Assembly (NCBI GenBank): GCA_963664945.1
Contig: OY761822.1
Coordinates: 2,604,001-2,668,000, forward strand
Direction of reading: 5' to 3'
Source of the DNA: UBA6522 sp963664945
GTDB taxonomy: Bacteria > Pseudomonadota > Gammaproteobacteria > Steroidobacterales > Rariloculaceae
Length of the DNA stretch: 64,000 bases
The notes under the pieces are model-generated. The model was not told where the DNA came from and did no database searches. It saw nothing but the letters and a program-made list of their open reading frames with translations. Below, piece by piece: positions 44,901 to 53,408 of the stretch; the first letter of the stretch is position 1; each line of letters starts with the position of its first letter. A program made the translations under genes and the position numbers.

Positions 44901-46011
44901 AGGGGGTGTTTCCAAGAAGCGTTTCCCGTTGCGGCCTTCCTGCACGTCGAAACCGCTTTCCCACAGTCCGTTTTCACTCAGCAATCCGTCCTCTCCAGCG
45001 AGCCCCTCATACTCGAAGCGCAGCAGAGCGCAGTCCTCAAGATTGGGGGCTGTGACTCGCCATCCGCGTTCAAGGTCCCGATAGAGAAAATATTCGAGTA
45101 CGCGGCGAAAGGCATCCTGCGTCGCATGGCGGGCCGGACCGCGGACATCCGGACCGGCCGCATAATCTTCGAAATCCGGGTTCATGGCATCGTGAACGTA
45201 GCGGGACAAAACCCCGTGACGGAGTCCTTCGGGCCGCTGGCTGCATGCGCGGTATAGCGCGGAGCGAAGCAAGGCAACCTGCACGAAGTCATTGAAATGG
45301 CCCGCTTGGAGCGACGCGTCCTGGCGGTTATCGGTGAAGCTCAAAAGTTTTCGCGCCTCGGCCGTCAGGTCCCGATCTTGCTGGAGTTCGATGAGCGAAC
45401 GCACGGCCAGAATGGTTGTCGCGGTACTCCGGTTGTCCACGCCGAGCGTGGAGAGCTTGTACCGCTCGGACCGTCTCCTGGCTGTTGGCCAGCGCGTTCA
45501 TCGGGTAGACGATAATGGCTTGGACTCCGTTGCCTGATCCGGCGCGAAGCACATGGTCCACGATAGGCACGATGTAGGCGAGGCTCTTTCCGGAGCCGGT
45601 ACCGGTCGTGAGCACGTAAGACTGCCCTTCGTTTGCCTTGACAATCGCCTCGCGCTGGTGTCGGTGTAGTTGGAGTTGCTTGCCGTGGTGGTCGTTGTCC
45701 CTTTTTTCGATCCGGAAAATTTGCGCGCACTCCTTGTGGAGAATGCCTTCTCCGACCAGATCGTCGATCGTGCCACCGGGGGCGAAGTTCGGATTCAATT
45801 GAAGAAGGGGTTCCGGCCAGAATCCTTCTCCCTCAAGATGGCCGTCGACGAATGCCTCGATCCGCGGATCGCGGATCTTGATGAAGCTACGTGTGTAGTC
45901 GCGGTAGTCCCGGATCAAGCGCTCCCTGAGATTGAATACGTCCAAACTGTATTTCCTGCGCTTACCGATGGCGGCCGCGTCCAAGTTGGCCGCGCTCAAG
46001 ACGGGGAGCAA
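41954..46011 (-). pseudogene. Large DEAD/DEAH helicase with DUF1998 domain, deleted and frameshifted
   Basis: Relic of a giant superfamily 2 helicase like DruE (Druantia) or DISARM helicases. The N-terminus (45328-46011; likely start TTG 45945) reads L-R-E-R-L-I-R-D-Y-R-D-Y and Walker A T-T-G-T-G-S-G-K-S, then Y-P-M-N-A-L-A-N-S-Q. At about 45485 it jumps in another frame to R-Y-K-L-S-T-L-G-V-D-N-R and S-F-T-D-N-R-Q-D-A-S, so the DEAH box and the rest of lobe 1 are lost. The second piece (to 42693) keeps the lobe 2 motif Q-R-S-G-R-A-G-R and cysteine pairs. Near 42860 a further frameshift moves the DUF1998 end (Y-E-C-L-L-D-Y-G-N-Q) and a DUF559-like tail into a third frame. Confidence 0.85.
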
Positions 46012-46194
46012 TTATAGAACGACTCAACTTGAGTCCGGGAAGACCGAAATTCCAATGGGTTCCAGGTTGCGGCGAATCGCTTGGTCGGCCAACATTGGAA
46101 TTGAATTCCGGGTTCCGAAATTAAGTTGAAACCGGAAACTCAGACGTGGCGCCAGCCGCAGGATTAGGGCGGTGCGCTTCAGGAAGGAGAAAGC
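46012..46194. promoter_or_regulatory. Divergent promoter region of the defence island with dyads
   Basis: 183 bases between the island operon (-) and the divergent unknown gene (+). It holds a near-perfect dyad GACTCAACTTGAGTC (46021-46035) and a 10-bp inverted repeat AATTCCAATG (46048-46057) / CATTGGAATT (46093-46102). An AGGAAGGAG ribosome site serves the ATG at 46195. The dyads may be operators; this is inference. Confidence 0.5.
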
Positions 46195-46803
46195 ATGCCG
46201 CAAACGATTCCTCTCTCGAAACTCATTTACGGTCGTCAGGCACTCAACCCGACAACCGGTCAGTCATCGCTAATCGGTGCAGATTTTGTTTATGACTGGG
46301 AACGCGTTCGCACTTACGCGAAAGAACGTCGCCTCAACCTGGATAGTTTCCTTGTGCTTCCGATCGCTGCACGGCTGTTCGAAAAGAAGCTGCGTTCGGC
46401 AGTCATGTTCTGGTACACCCCCTTGAATAATCTGTTTGTGATCACCGTGTGTTCCGGGGCGAACGTAGATTTCATGAATCCGCTTCATGATTTGCCGGGA
46501 TATAACGAATATGGTGAGAGCTTTCTGCGCCCGCACGCAAGACCCATGGTCCTCTGGCGCAGTGGGATGGTGCACCGAATTCACTTCCTGCTATCGAATT
46601 CTGAATCAGATCGGTTAGTGGCGGATTTTGGGAACGGGTTTGGGCTTACGGTTGCCCCAGCAGACGATGCTTGGTACGAACAGGTTCTCGAAACGCCACA
46701 GAATCACTTTGGGTATCTGGCGGTTCCTGAAGCGCGTAGACAGAATTGCGAGTGGAACGGACGAAGTTTCGCAATTGAACATGTCCTTTGTGTAGCGGAG
46801 TGA
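46195..46803 (+). CDS. Unrecognised protein, divergent from the defence operon
   Basis: A 202-residue soluble protein with no family I recognise. A strong ribosome site (AGGAAGGAG) and normal codon use support it as real. Notable are F-V-Y-D-W-E-R-V-R-T-Y-A, F-L-V-L-P-I-A-A-R-L-F, D-L-P-G-Y-N-E-Y-G-E-S-F and a C-terminal I-E-H-V-L-C-V-A-E. No signal peptide, membrane span or helix-turn-helix. Its place at the island edge, sharing the dyad-bearing promoter region, suggests a link to the defence operon, but it could be separate cargo. Confidence 0.7.
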   Translation: MPQTIPLSKLIYGRQALNPTTGQSSLIGADFVYDWERVRTYAKERRLNLDSFLVLPIAARLFEKKLRSAVMFWYTPLNNLFVITVCSGANVDFMNPLHDLPGYNEYGESFLRPHARPMVLWRSGMVHRIHFLLSNSESDRLVADFGNGFGLTVAPADDAWYEQVLETPQNHFGYLAVPEARRQNCEWNGRSFAIEHVLCVAE

Positions 46804-47094
46804 TGCCCTGCAGCTCAACACAGCTCAATACGGCACTTGACCAACGTACTCCGTGCATTCTAGACCAAGGGACGATTCTCTGCGGCTGCCTTTGAGGATT
46901 GCGTTGTCCCTGCCGCTCGAGTCCGCTTGTTTTCTGGGCCCGTAATCCCGCTCCAGCTTGGGTATGCATCAGGGCTCGCGCCAATTCCGATCGCCGTCTC
47001 GGCGGTAAGAAACCGTTGAGCGCGTCGCGGCACATACGACGAGTATAGATAGCCTCCGCGCTATAATCCGCGCCGGCAACTGCAGGTGCGCGGC
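46804..47094. other. Gap between the island and mrp, with a likely mrp promoter
   Basis: 291 bases without a supported gene. The left part is low in features; a TATAAT at 47062-47067 lies 27 bases before the mrp ATG and is a plausible -10 box, without a good -35. The island's left junction should be here. Confidence 0.45.
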
Positions 47095-48188
<1,094 letters not shown>

Positions 48189-48192
<4 letters not shown>

Positions 48193-48755
48193 CCATCCGC
48201 TCGGACCGGTGGATACGGAGGATGGCGCTCGAAAAGGGGATGATCGAGCCCTTTCAGGAGGAGCAGGTACGGCATCTGGACGGCCGGAGGGTGATTTCCT
48301 ACGGTACCTCCAGTTACGGCTACGACGTGCGTTGCGCGGCGGAGTTCAAGATCTTCACCAACATCAACTCCGCGGTGGTCGACCCCAAGGGATTCGACGC
48401 CGAGAGTTTCGTCGACAAGCAGGGTGAAATCTGTATCGTGCCGCCCAATTCCTTCGCCCTGGCCAGGACGGTCGAATACTTTCGCATCCCGCGCGACGTG
48501 TTGACCATCTGCCTCGGCAAGTCGACCTACGCCCGCTGCGGCATCATCGTCAACGTCACGCCCCTGGAGCCCGAGTGGGAAGGGCACGTGACGCTGGAAT
48601 TCTCCAACACCACGCCCCTGCCCGCGAAAATCTACGCCAACGAAGGGGTCGCCCAGATGATCTTCTTCCAGGCGGACGATGTCTGCGACATCAGTTATCG
48701 GGACCGCAACGGCAAGTACCAGGGGCAGACGGGCGTCACGCTGCCCAAGGGATAG
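48189..48755 (+). CDS. dcd: dCTP deaminase
   Basis: Trimeric enzyme that deaminates dCTP to dUTP in the dTMP pathway, 188 residues. Starts with GTG: V-T-I-R-S-D-R-W-I-R-R-M-A. Conserved S-S-Y-G-Y-D-V-R-C, G-K-S-T-Y-A-R-C-G with the catalytic region, T-P-L-E-P-E-W-E-G-H with the catalytic Glu, and the closing Y-Q-G-Q-T-G-V-T-L-P. The start overlaps the mrp stop, so the two are coupled, the classic gammaproteobacterial order. Confidence 0.95.
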
Positions 48756-48798
48756 CGCCGGCGCCTATCCGCCATATCCGCCAGGGCCGGGCGCACGA

Positions 48799-48854
48799 GG
48801 GTTGCTCGACAGCGTCCGAACCGCCGGGGTTGCTCGACAGCGGCCGAACCGCCG
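48799..48854. repeat. 28-bp tandem repeat, two copies
   Basis: Two adjacent copies starting GGGTTGCTCGACAGCG differ at one position. They lie in the dcd downstream spacer and have no coding role that I can see. Confidence 0.8.
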
Positions 48855-48915
48855 GGAACAGCAAGCGCGCCAGGGCGGAGTGCGCAACGGACGCGCCCAC
48901 TCCGCCGATTTCGCC

Positions 48916-48951
48916 TCCCCGCCCGGCTGATTCCGCCTCCCCGGGCGGGGA
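48916..48951. terminator. Bidirectional hairpin between dcd and the DUF3108 gene
   Basis: TCCCCGCCCGG (48916-48926) pairs perfectly with CCGGGCGGGGA (48941-48951). It sits between two convergent genes and probably ends both transcripts, though there is no clear T-run. Confidence 0.55.
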
Positions 48952-48959
48952 TCTGAAAT

Positions 48960-49688
48960 CTACTCGTGCCAGCGCACCTCGTCGAGGTTGAAAGCGGCGC
49001 GCGTTTCGCCGTCGCGCTGACGCTCGATCCGAACCGGCAGGCCGTGCAGGTCCGGCGCCAGCCAGATCAGGGTCCGGCGGGAGGATCCAAGCCGGTGTTG
49101 AATCAGTCTTCGGGTCCGGAACTCGCCCAGCGGCGTGTCCAGCGTTTCCTCCCCGTCCGCCCGCAACTCGTGGATTTCCGGGCCGTCCCTGTCGAGGAGT
49201 GTGACCTGCTCCGTGGTGAAATCGTCGCCGAGCAGCATCAGCGCGACCTGGAGGCTTCCACGGTCGAGCGCGCCGCGCACGAGTTGCGACTCGACGCCGA
49301 CCCCCCCTGACGTGATGATGGCGCGGTCGAGCGGCCAGTCGAACTCGATGTCGAAGCTGTTTTCGCCTCCGCGTGTGCGGTCGCGCAACGAATACGCCAA
49401 GGGCCGGATTTCCCCGTCCTCGACGCTGAATGCGCTCGATTCCTCCGGCGGTCTGGGCGCGATCAGCCTGAAAGCACCCGCCAGGCGCGACTCGGAGCGG
49501 AACTCGTACGTGCCGCTCGCGGTGTCCACGAGCGTCACGGAAAAATCCGTTTCGCCAACGCGCACTCCCTGGTAGGAAGCCCGGTAGACGGCGTGGAAGC
49601 CGGGAACCTCGCCCGAGGCGCCAGCGGCCTTCAGGGTGGCGGCGGCGGTTATTCCCAGCAACACGAAGGGAAGCGGGCTACGCATCAT
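48960..49688 (-). CDS. Exported DUF3108 protein
   Basis: Predicted periplasmic protein of 242 residues. Signal peptide at 1-26 (L-P-F-V-L-L-G-I-T-A-A-A core). The mature part opens F-H-A-V-Y-R-A-S-Y-Q-G and has the DUF3108 pattern: G-T-Y-E-F-R-S-E-S, G-E-I-R-P-L-A-Y-S-L-R-D, L-D-T-P-L-G-E-F-R-T-R-R-L and the final L-P-V-R-I-E. Function unknown. It overlaps the purN end by about 10 bases, a pairing common in gammaproteobacteria. A second ATG three bases later is an equal start choice. Confidence 0.85.
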   Translation of the reverse strand: MMRSPLPFVLLGITAAATLKAAGASGEVPGFHAVYRASYQGVRVGETDFSVTLVDTASGTYEFRSESRLAGAFRLIAPRPPEESSAFSVEDGEIRPLAYSLRDRTRGGENSFDIEFDWPLDRAIITSGGVGVESQLVRGALDRGSLQVALMLLGDDFTTEQVTLLDRDGPEIHELRADGEETLDTPLGEFRTRRLIQHRLGSSRRTLIWLAPDLHGLPVRIERQRDGETRAAFNLDEVRWHE

Positions 49689-50334
49689 GGCTCACCATCA
49701 CCGGCCCTGCCATGGGCATGCCGTCGAACCAGGCCCTGCCATCGGCGAATCTGACCAGACCCGCGGCGCACCATTCCACGGCACGGGGAAAAATCATGTA
49801 TTCGACTTCGTGGACGCGCGCCGCGAGGCTCGCTTCATCGTCGCTGTTGCGCACCGGAATCCGGCACTGAATGATGCCCGGGCCGGCGTCCAGTTCCCCG
49901 GTGACGAAATGGACCGTGGCGCCGTGAAAGGCGTCGCCGGCCTCAAGTACGCGGCGGTGGGTGTGCAGTCCCGTGAACCGCGGCAGCAGGGAAGGATGGA
50001 TGTTGACGATGCGATCCTCGAAGCGCGCCACGAACGCCTCTCCGAGGACCCTCATGAAGCCCGACAGGACGACCAGGTCCGGTTCGCGGGCCTCGATCGC
50101 ATCGCCCAGCGCGGCGTCGAAGGCGGTCCGGTCCGGGAAGTCCCGCGCGCTGATGCGATGTGCGTCGATGCCCGCGTCCCTCGCGCGCTCAAGGCTCCTG
50201 CCGCGCCGGTCCGAAAACACGGCCGATACGCGGATGCGGCCGTTGCTCCGCGCCGCGAATTCGATCAGGTTCTGCAGATTCGTGCCTTCGCCCGAGCTCA
50301 GGACCACGATCCTGTACGGCGCGCTTGCGGTCAA
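49678..50334 (-). CDS. purN: Phosphoribosylglycinamide formyltransferase
   Basis: Third step of purine synthesis, formylating GAR with 10-formyl-tetrahydrofolate; 218 residues. I-V-V-L-S-S-G-E-G-T-N-L-Q near the start binds phosphate; the usual G-G-G is E-G here. N-I-H-P-S-L-L-P-R-F with the catalytic His and V-H-F-V-T-G-E-L-D-A-G-P with the catalytic Asp are present. The start is a TTG at 50334 overlapping the purM stop (TTGA); no ATG or GTG lies at the proper distance. Confidence 0.94.
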   Translation of the reverse strand: MTASAPYRIVVLSSGEGTNLQNLIEFAARSNGRIRVSAVFSDRRGRSLERARDAGIDAHRISARDFPDRTAFDAALGDAIEAREPDLVVLSGFMRVLGEAFVARFEDRIVNIHPSLLPRFTGLHTHRRVLEAGDAFHGATVHFVTGELDAGPGIIQCRIPVRNSDDEASLAARVHEVEYMIFPRAVEWCAAGLVRFADGRAWFDGMPMAGPVMVSHDA

Positions 50335-51362
50335 CTGATGCGCACCTTTTCGTCCAGGTCGCGCGCCACGCCTCCGATTACCCAGGCTTCCTCGCCGCAG
50401 TTTCGCAGGATCGCGAGGGCTTCCTCGACCTTGCGGGGCGTAACGACCACGCACATGCCGATGCCGCAGTTGAAGGTGCGCAGCATTTCAGGCTCGGCGA
50501 CACCGGCGTCCCGCAACCAGTCGAATACGGGATGCGGCGGCCAGGCGGTGGAATCCAGGCGGGCGCCCAGTCCCTTCGGCAAAACCCGGGGAATGTTCTC
50601 GATCAATCCGCCGCCGGTAATGTGCGCGATGCCCTTGACCGGGACTTCCCGAATCAGGTTGTGAATCGTGTCCGCGTAGATTCGGGTAGGGGTCAGGAGT
50701 TGCTCGATCAGCGGGCGGTCGCCGGCCAGCGTATGCTCGTCCGCGCCGGTGTGTTCCAGCACGCGGCGTATCAAAGAGAAACCGTTGGAGTGCGCGCCCG
50801 AGGACCCCAGGCCGATGATGGCGTCTCCGGCCCTGATGTCCTGGCCGTCGATGATCTGGTTCTCTTCGACCATGCCCACGCAGAATCCGGCCAGGTCGTA
50901 ACCGACCGACATCTCCATCCCCGGATGCTCCGCGGTCTCGCCGCCGATCAGGGCGGCGCCCGCCAGTTCGCAGCCCCTGGCGATCCCGCCGACGACCCGC
51001 GCGGCGATGTCCACGTCCAGCTTCGGCGTGACCACGTAGTCCAGGAAGAACAGCGGTTCGGCGCCGATGACGATCACGTCGTTGACGCACATCGCCACCA
51101 GGTCGATCCCGACGCCTTCGTGGGCGTCATGCTGAGAGGCGAGTTCGATTTTCGTGCCGACGCCGTCGGTGCCGGCTACCAGGACGGGACGCCGGAATCG
51201 ATCCACGGGCACCTTGAACAGCCCGCCGAACCCCCCCAGGTCGCCCAGGACCTCGACGCGCTGCGTCCTTGCGACTGCTCCCTTGATTCGCTCGACCAAT
51301 GCCTGGCCGGCGTCGATATTGACGCCGGCAGCCTTGTAGGTCAGCGGAGGTTTGGCGCGCAC
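50331..51362 (-). CDS. purM: Phosphoribosylformylglycinamidine cyclo-ligase (AIR synthetase)
   Basis: Fifth step of purine synthesis, ATP-dependent ring closure of FGAM to AIR; 343 residues. L-T-Y-K-A-A-G-V-N-I-D-A-G is the family start; G-T-D-G-V-G-T-K and V-N-D-V-I-V-I-G-A-E-P-L-F-F-L-D-Y are conserved, with G-G-E-T-A-E-H-P-G and H-S-N-G-F-S-L-I. The start is a GTG. Divergent from the DUF2066 gene with about 90 bases between. Confidence 0.95.
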   Translation of the reverse strand: MRAKPPLTYKAAGVNIDAGQALVERIKGAVARTQRVEVLGDLGGFGGLFKVPVDRFRRPVLVAGTDGVGTKIELASQHDAHEGVGIDLVAMCVNDVIVIGAEPLFFLDYVVTPKLDVDIAARVVGGIARGCELAGAALIGGETAEHPGMEMSVGYDLAGFCVGMVEENQIIDGQDIRAGDAIIGLGSSGAHSNGFSLIRRVLEHTGADEHTLAGDRPLIEQLLTPTRIYADTIHNLIREVPVKGIAHITGGGLIENIPRVLPKGLGARLDSTAWPPHPVFDWLRDAGVAEPEMLRTFNCGIGMCVVVTPRKVEEALAILRNCGEEAWVIGGVARDLDEKVRIS

Positions 51363-51454
51363 TTGTCATGAACTCCTTTATTCAGCGCCCGCACGACCGG
51401 GTGGCGGGTCGCCCAGCCGCTATAATACGAGAGTACCGCATCCCGAGTGTATCC

Positions 51455-52543
51455 ATGATTAAATTCATTGGCCGGACAGGCCTCGTCCGGACCTGCGCGT
51501 TCATGATGGGGATCGCCGCGGTCCTCGTGCCGGTATCGGTTATTCCGGCGATATTCGAGAATCTCTACACGATCACCGTGCCGCTGAATCCCCGGGACAC
51601 GACGCGGCCGGTACTGCGAACGGACGCGGATTTCGACCGCTTCGCGATGGGGGAACTGCTGATTCGCCTGACCGGGCGACTCGACGCGCCGACCCATCCC
51701 GCCCTGCTGGACCTGGTGCGCGACGCGGGTCGGTATGTCGTTCAGCGCGGTAAGCCCGACAGGGAGAATCTGCTGATCGTCTTCGATTCGCTCGGGTTGC
51801 GGCAGGCGCTGACGGCCAGGAACCAGCCGGTGTGGGGGGAGGAACGTCCGCTGACCTTGCTTTGGGTCGCCATCGACGGAGGCCCCGGCGAACGCGCGTT
51901 GCTGGCCGCAAGCGCCGCGCCGGTTTCGGGCGGCGATGCCGTGGAGGCCGCGGCCGCGGAGTTGCGCGAGGAATTGCTCGGCGTTGCAAGTCAGCGCGGC
52001 CTGCCCGTCTCCCTGCCGCTCATGGATGCGCAGGATATGGACGCGGTGGAATTCATCGACGTCTGGGGCCTGTTTTCCGAACGCCTGGAGCAGGCATCGG
52101 CGCGCTATGCTCCGGACGCGGTCCTGAGCGGCCGCATCCGGCTCGGCGAGGAAGGTATCGATGCCGCCCGGTGGACACTGCTGAGGGGTGGGAATCCGCG
52201 CCATTTGCCGGGTGTCGCGGTCCGCTCCGGTCTCGACGGACTGGCCGATCTCTACGCCCTGGAATTCAGTGGCACCGGAGGTGCGACAGGCGCGCGCCTG
52301 AAGGTGCTCGGCGTCGAGTCGCTGGACGACTACGGCCGCGTGATGAGTTACCTTGAGAGTCTGAGCGTGCTGCAGTCCGTACAACTTGAACAACTCGTGG
52401 GCACGGAAATGACGCTGCGGGTGGAAGCCCGCGGCGGCGCCCTGGTGCTCAACAGGGTTCTGGCCCTGGGCGATGTCTTGTCCCGGTCTGGCGCGGGAGG
52501 CGACGAAATCGGCGGGGAATTGATTTACTCGTTGACGCGTTGA
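51455..52543 (+). CDS. DUF2066 exported protein
   Basis: A 362-residue protein with an N-terminal hydrophobic signal or anchor (about residues 10-30). The mature part reads Y-T-I-T-V-P-L-N-P-R-D, L-I-R-L-T-G-R, G-R-Y-V-V-Q-R and L-L-I-V-F-D, the DUF2066 pattern. It is conserved between purM and a CDP-alcohol phosphatidyltransferase gene in many gammaproteobacteria; function unknown. The ATG at 51455 gives the signal; an open frame begins at 51368. Confidence 0.85.
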   Translation: MIKFIGRTGLVRTCAFMMGIAAVLVPVSVIPAIFENLYTITVPLNPRDTTRPVLRTDADFDRFAMGELLIRLTGRLDAPTHPALLDLVRDAGRYVVQRGKPDRENLLIVFDSLGLRQALTARNQPVWGEERPLTLLWVAIDGGPGERALLAASAAPVSGGDAVEAAAAELREELLGVASQRGLPVSLPLMDAQDMDAVEFIDVWGLFSERLEQASARYAPDAVLSGRIRLGEEGIDAARWTLLRGGNPRHLPGVAVRSGLDGLADLYALEFSGTGGATGARLKVLGVESLDDYGRVMSYLESLSVLQSVQLEQLVGTEMTLRVEARGGALVLNRVLALGDVLSRSGAGGDEIGGELIYSLTR

Positions 52544-52630
52544 GGCGAGAATGGCTTTCGGCGCCCGGCGTCGAAGTCCCGAGACTTGAATCCAGATTTC
52601 AAACGGACAATTTTCAGGAACGGATTCCCC

Positions 52631-53203
52631 ATGCAGCTCAACTGGATACCCAACGCGATCTGTATCGCGCGCGTCATTCTGGTCGCCCCCATCGTGGTTT
52701 TCCTCTCGCAGCAGGAGTATCTCACCGCGGTGGTCCTGATCGGGGTCGCCGGCGTGTCCGACGCGGTTGACGGTTTCCTTGCGCGGCAATTTCAGTGGCG
52801 CACGCGCCTGGGCAGCATTCTGGACCCGGCGGCGGACAAGCTCCTGGCGATCAGCGTGTTTTTCACCCTTGCGTACCTGGGATTGATCCCGTTGAGTCTG
52901 GCCATATTGGTCGTGGCGCGGGACGCGGTCATCGTCGGCGGCGCTGCGGCCGTGCAGTGGCTGGTCGCTCCGCTCGAGGGAGAGCCCCGGCTCATCAGCC
53001 GGATCAACACCACGTGCCAGTTCGTTTTCGTGGGGCTGACGCTGACCGCTGCCGCCTTCGGCTGGCCCCCGAACATCGTGGTGGTGATCGCCGGCGCGGC
53101 CGTGGTATTCACCAGCATCGCCAGCGGACTCGACTACGTGCTCAACTGGAGCAGGCAGGCTTGGCATGCAAGGCACGCCGCGGTCGGGGCCGTGGAGCTG
53201 TAG
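52631..53203 (+). CDS. CDP-alcohol phosphatidyltransferase (PgsA-like)
   Basis: Integral membrane enzyme of phospholipid synthesis, 190 residues with five or six spans. The CDP-alcohol motif D-G-x2-A-R-x8-G-x3-D-x3-D is present: D-A-V-D-G-F-L-A-R-Q-F then R-L-G-S-I-L-D-P-A-A-D-K. The opening N-W-I-P-N-A-I-C-I-A-R matches phosphatidylglycerophosphate synthases. The expected neighbour hda is not found downstream. A 15-codon longer start at 52586 is possible. Confidence 0.87.
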   Translation: MQLNWIPNAICIARVILVAPIVVFLSQQEYLTAVVLIGVAGVSDAVDGFLARQFQWRTRLGSILDPAADKLLAISVFFTLAYLGLIPLSLAILVVARDAVIVGGAAAVQWLVAPLEGEPRLISRINTTCQFVFVGLTLTAAAFGWPPNIVVVIAGAAVVFTSIASGLDYVLNWSRQAWHARHAAVGAVEL

Positions 53204-53408
53204 CGGCCCGCATTGACCAGCAATTCCCGCCAAGCGCCGAGAGCCCCGACAATTGCCTCCAGGATCACGCCCCAATGGCGAATTTCGCCGTTTATTCGGG
53301 CCAGGACGGATGAGCGAGCGTCGTTAGCGGGAATTGCTGCGCATTGACCAACCACGTGGTTTGATCGATGATTCAATGGAATCGGGAAAAATGCGTGGAG
53401 CGGACGCC

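Noticed and set aside
32636..47094. Attachment-site direct repeats or an integrase at the island borders
   Set aside because: No shared repeat found by eye between 32636-32891 and 46804-47094, and no integrase gene is present.
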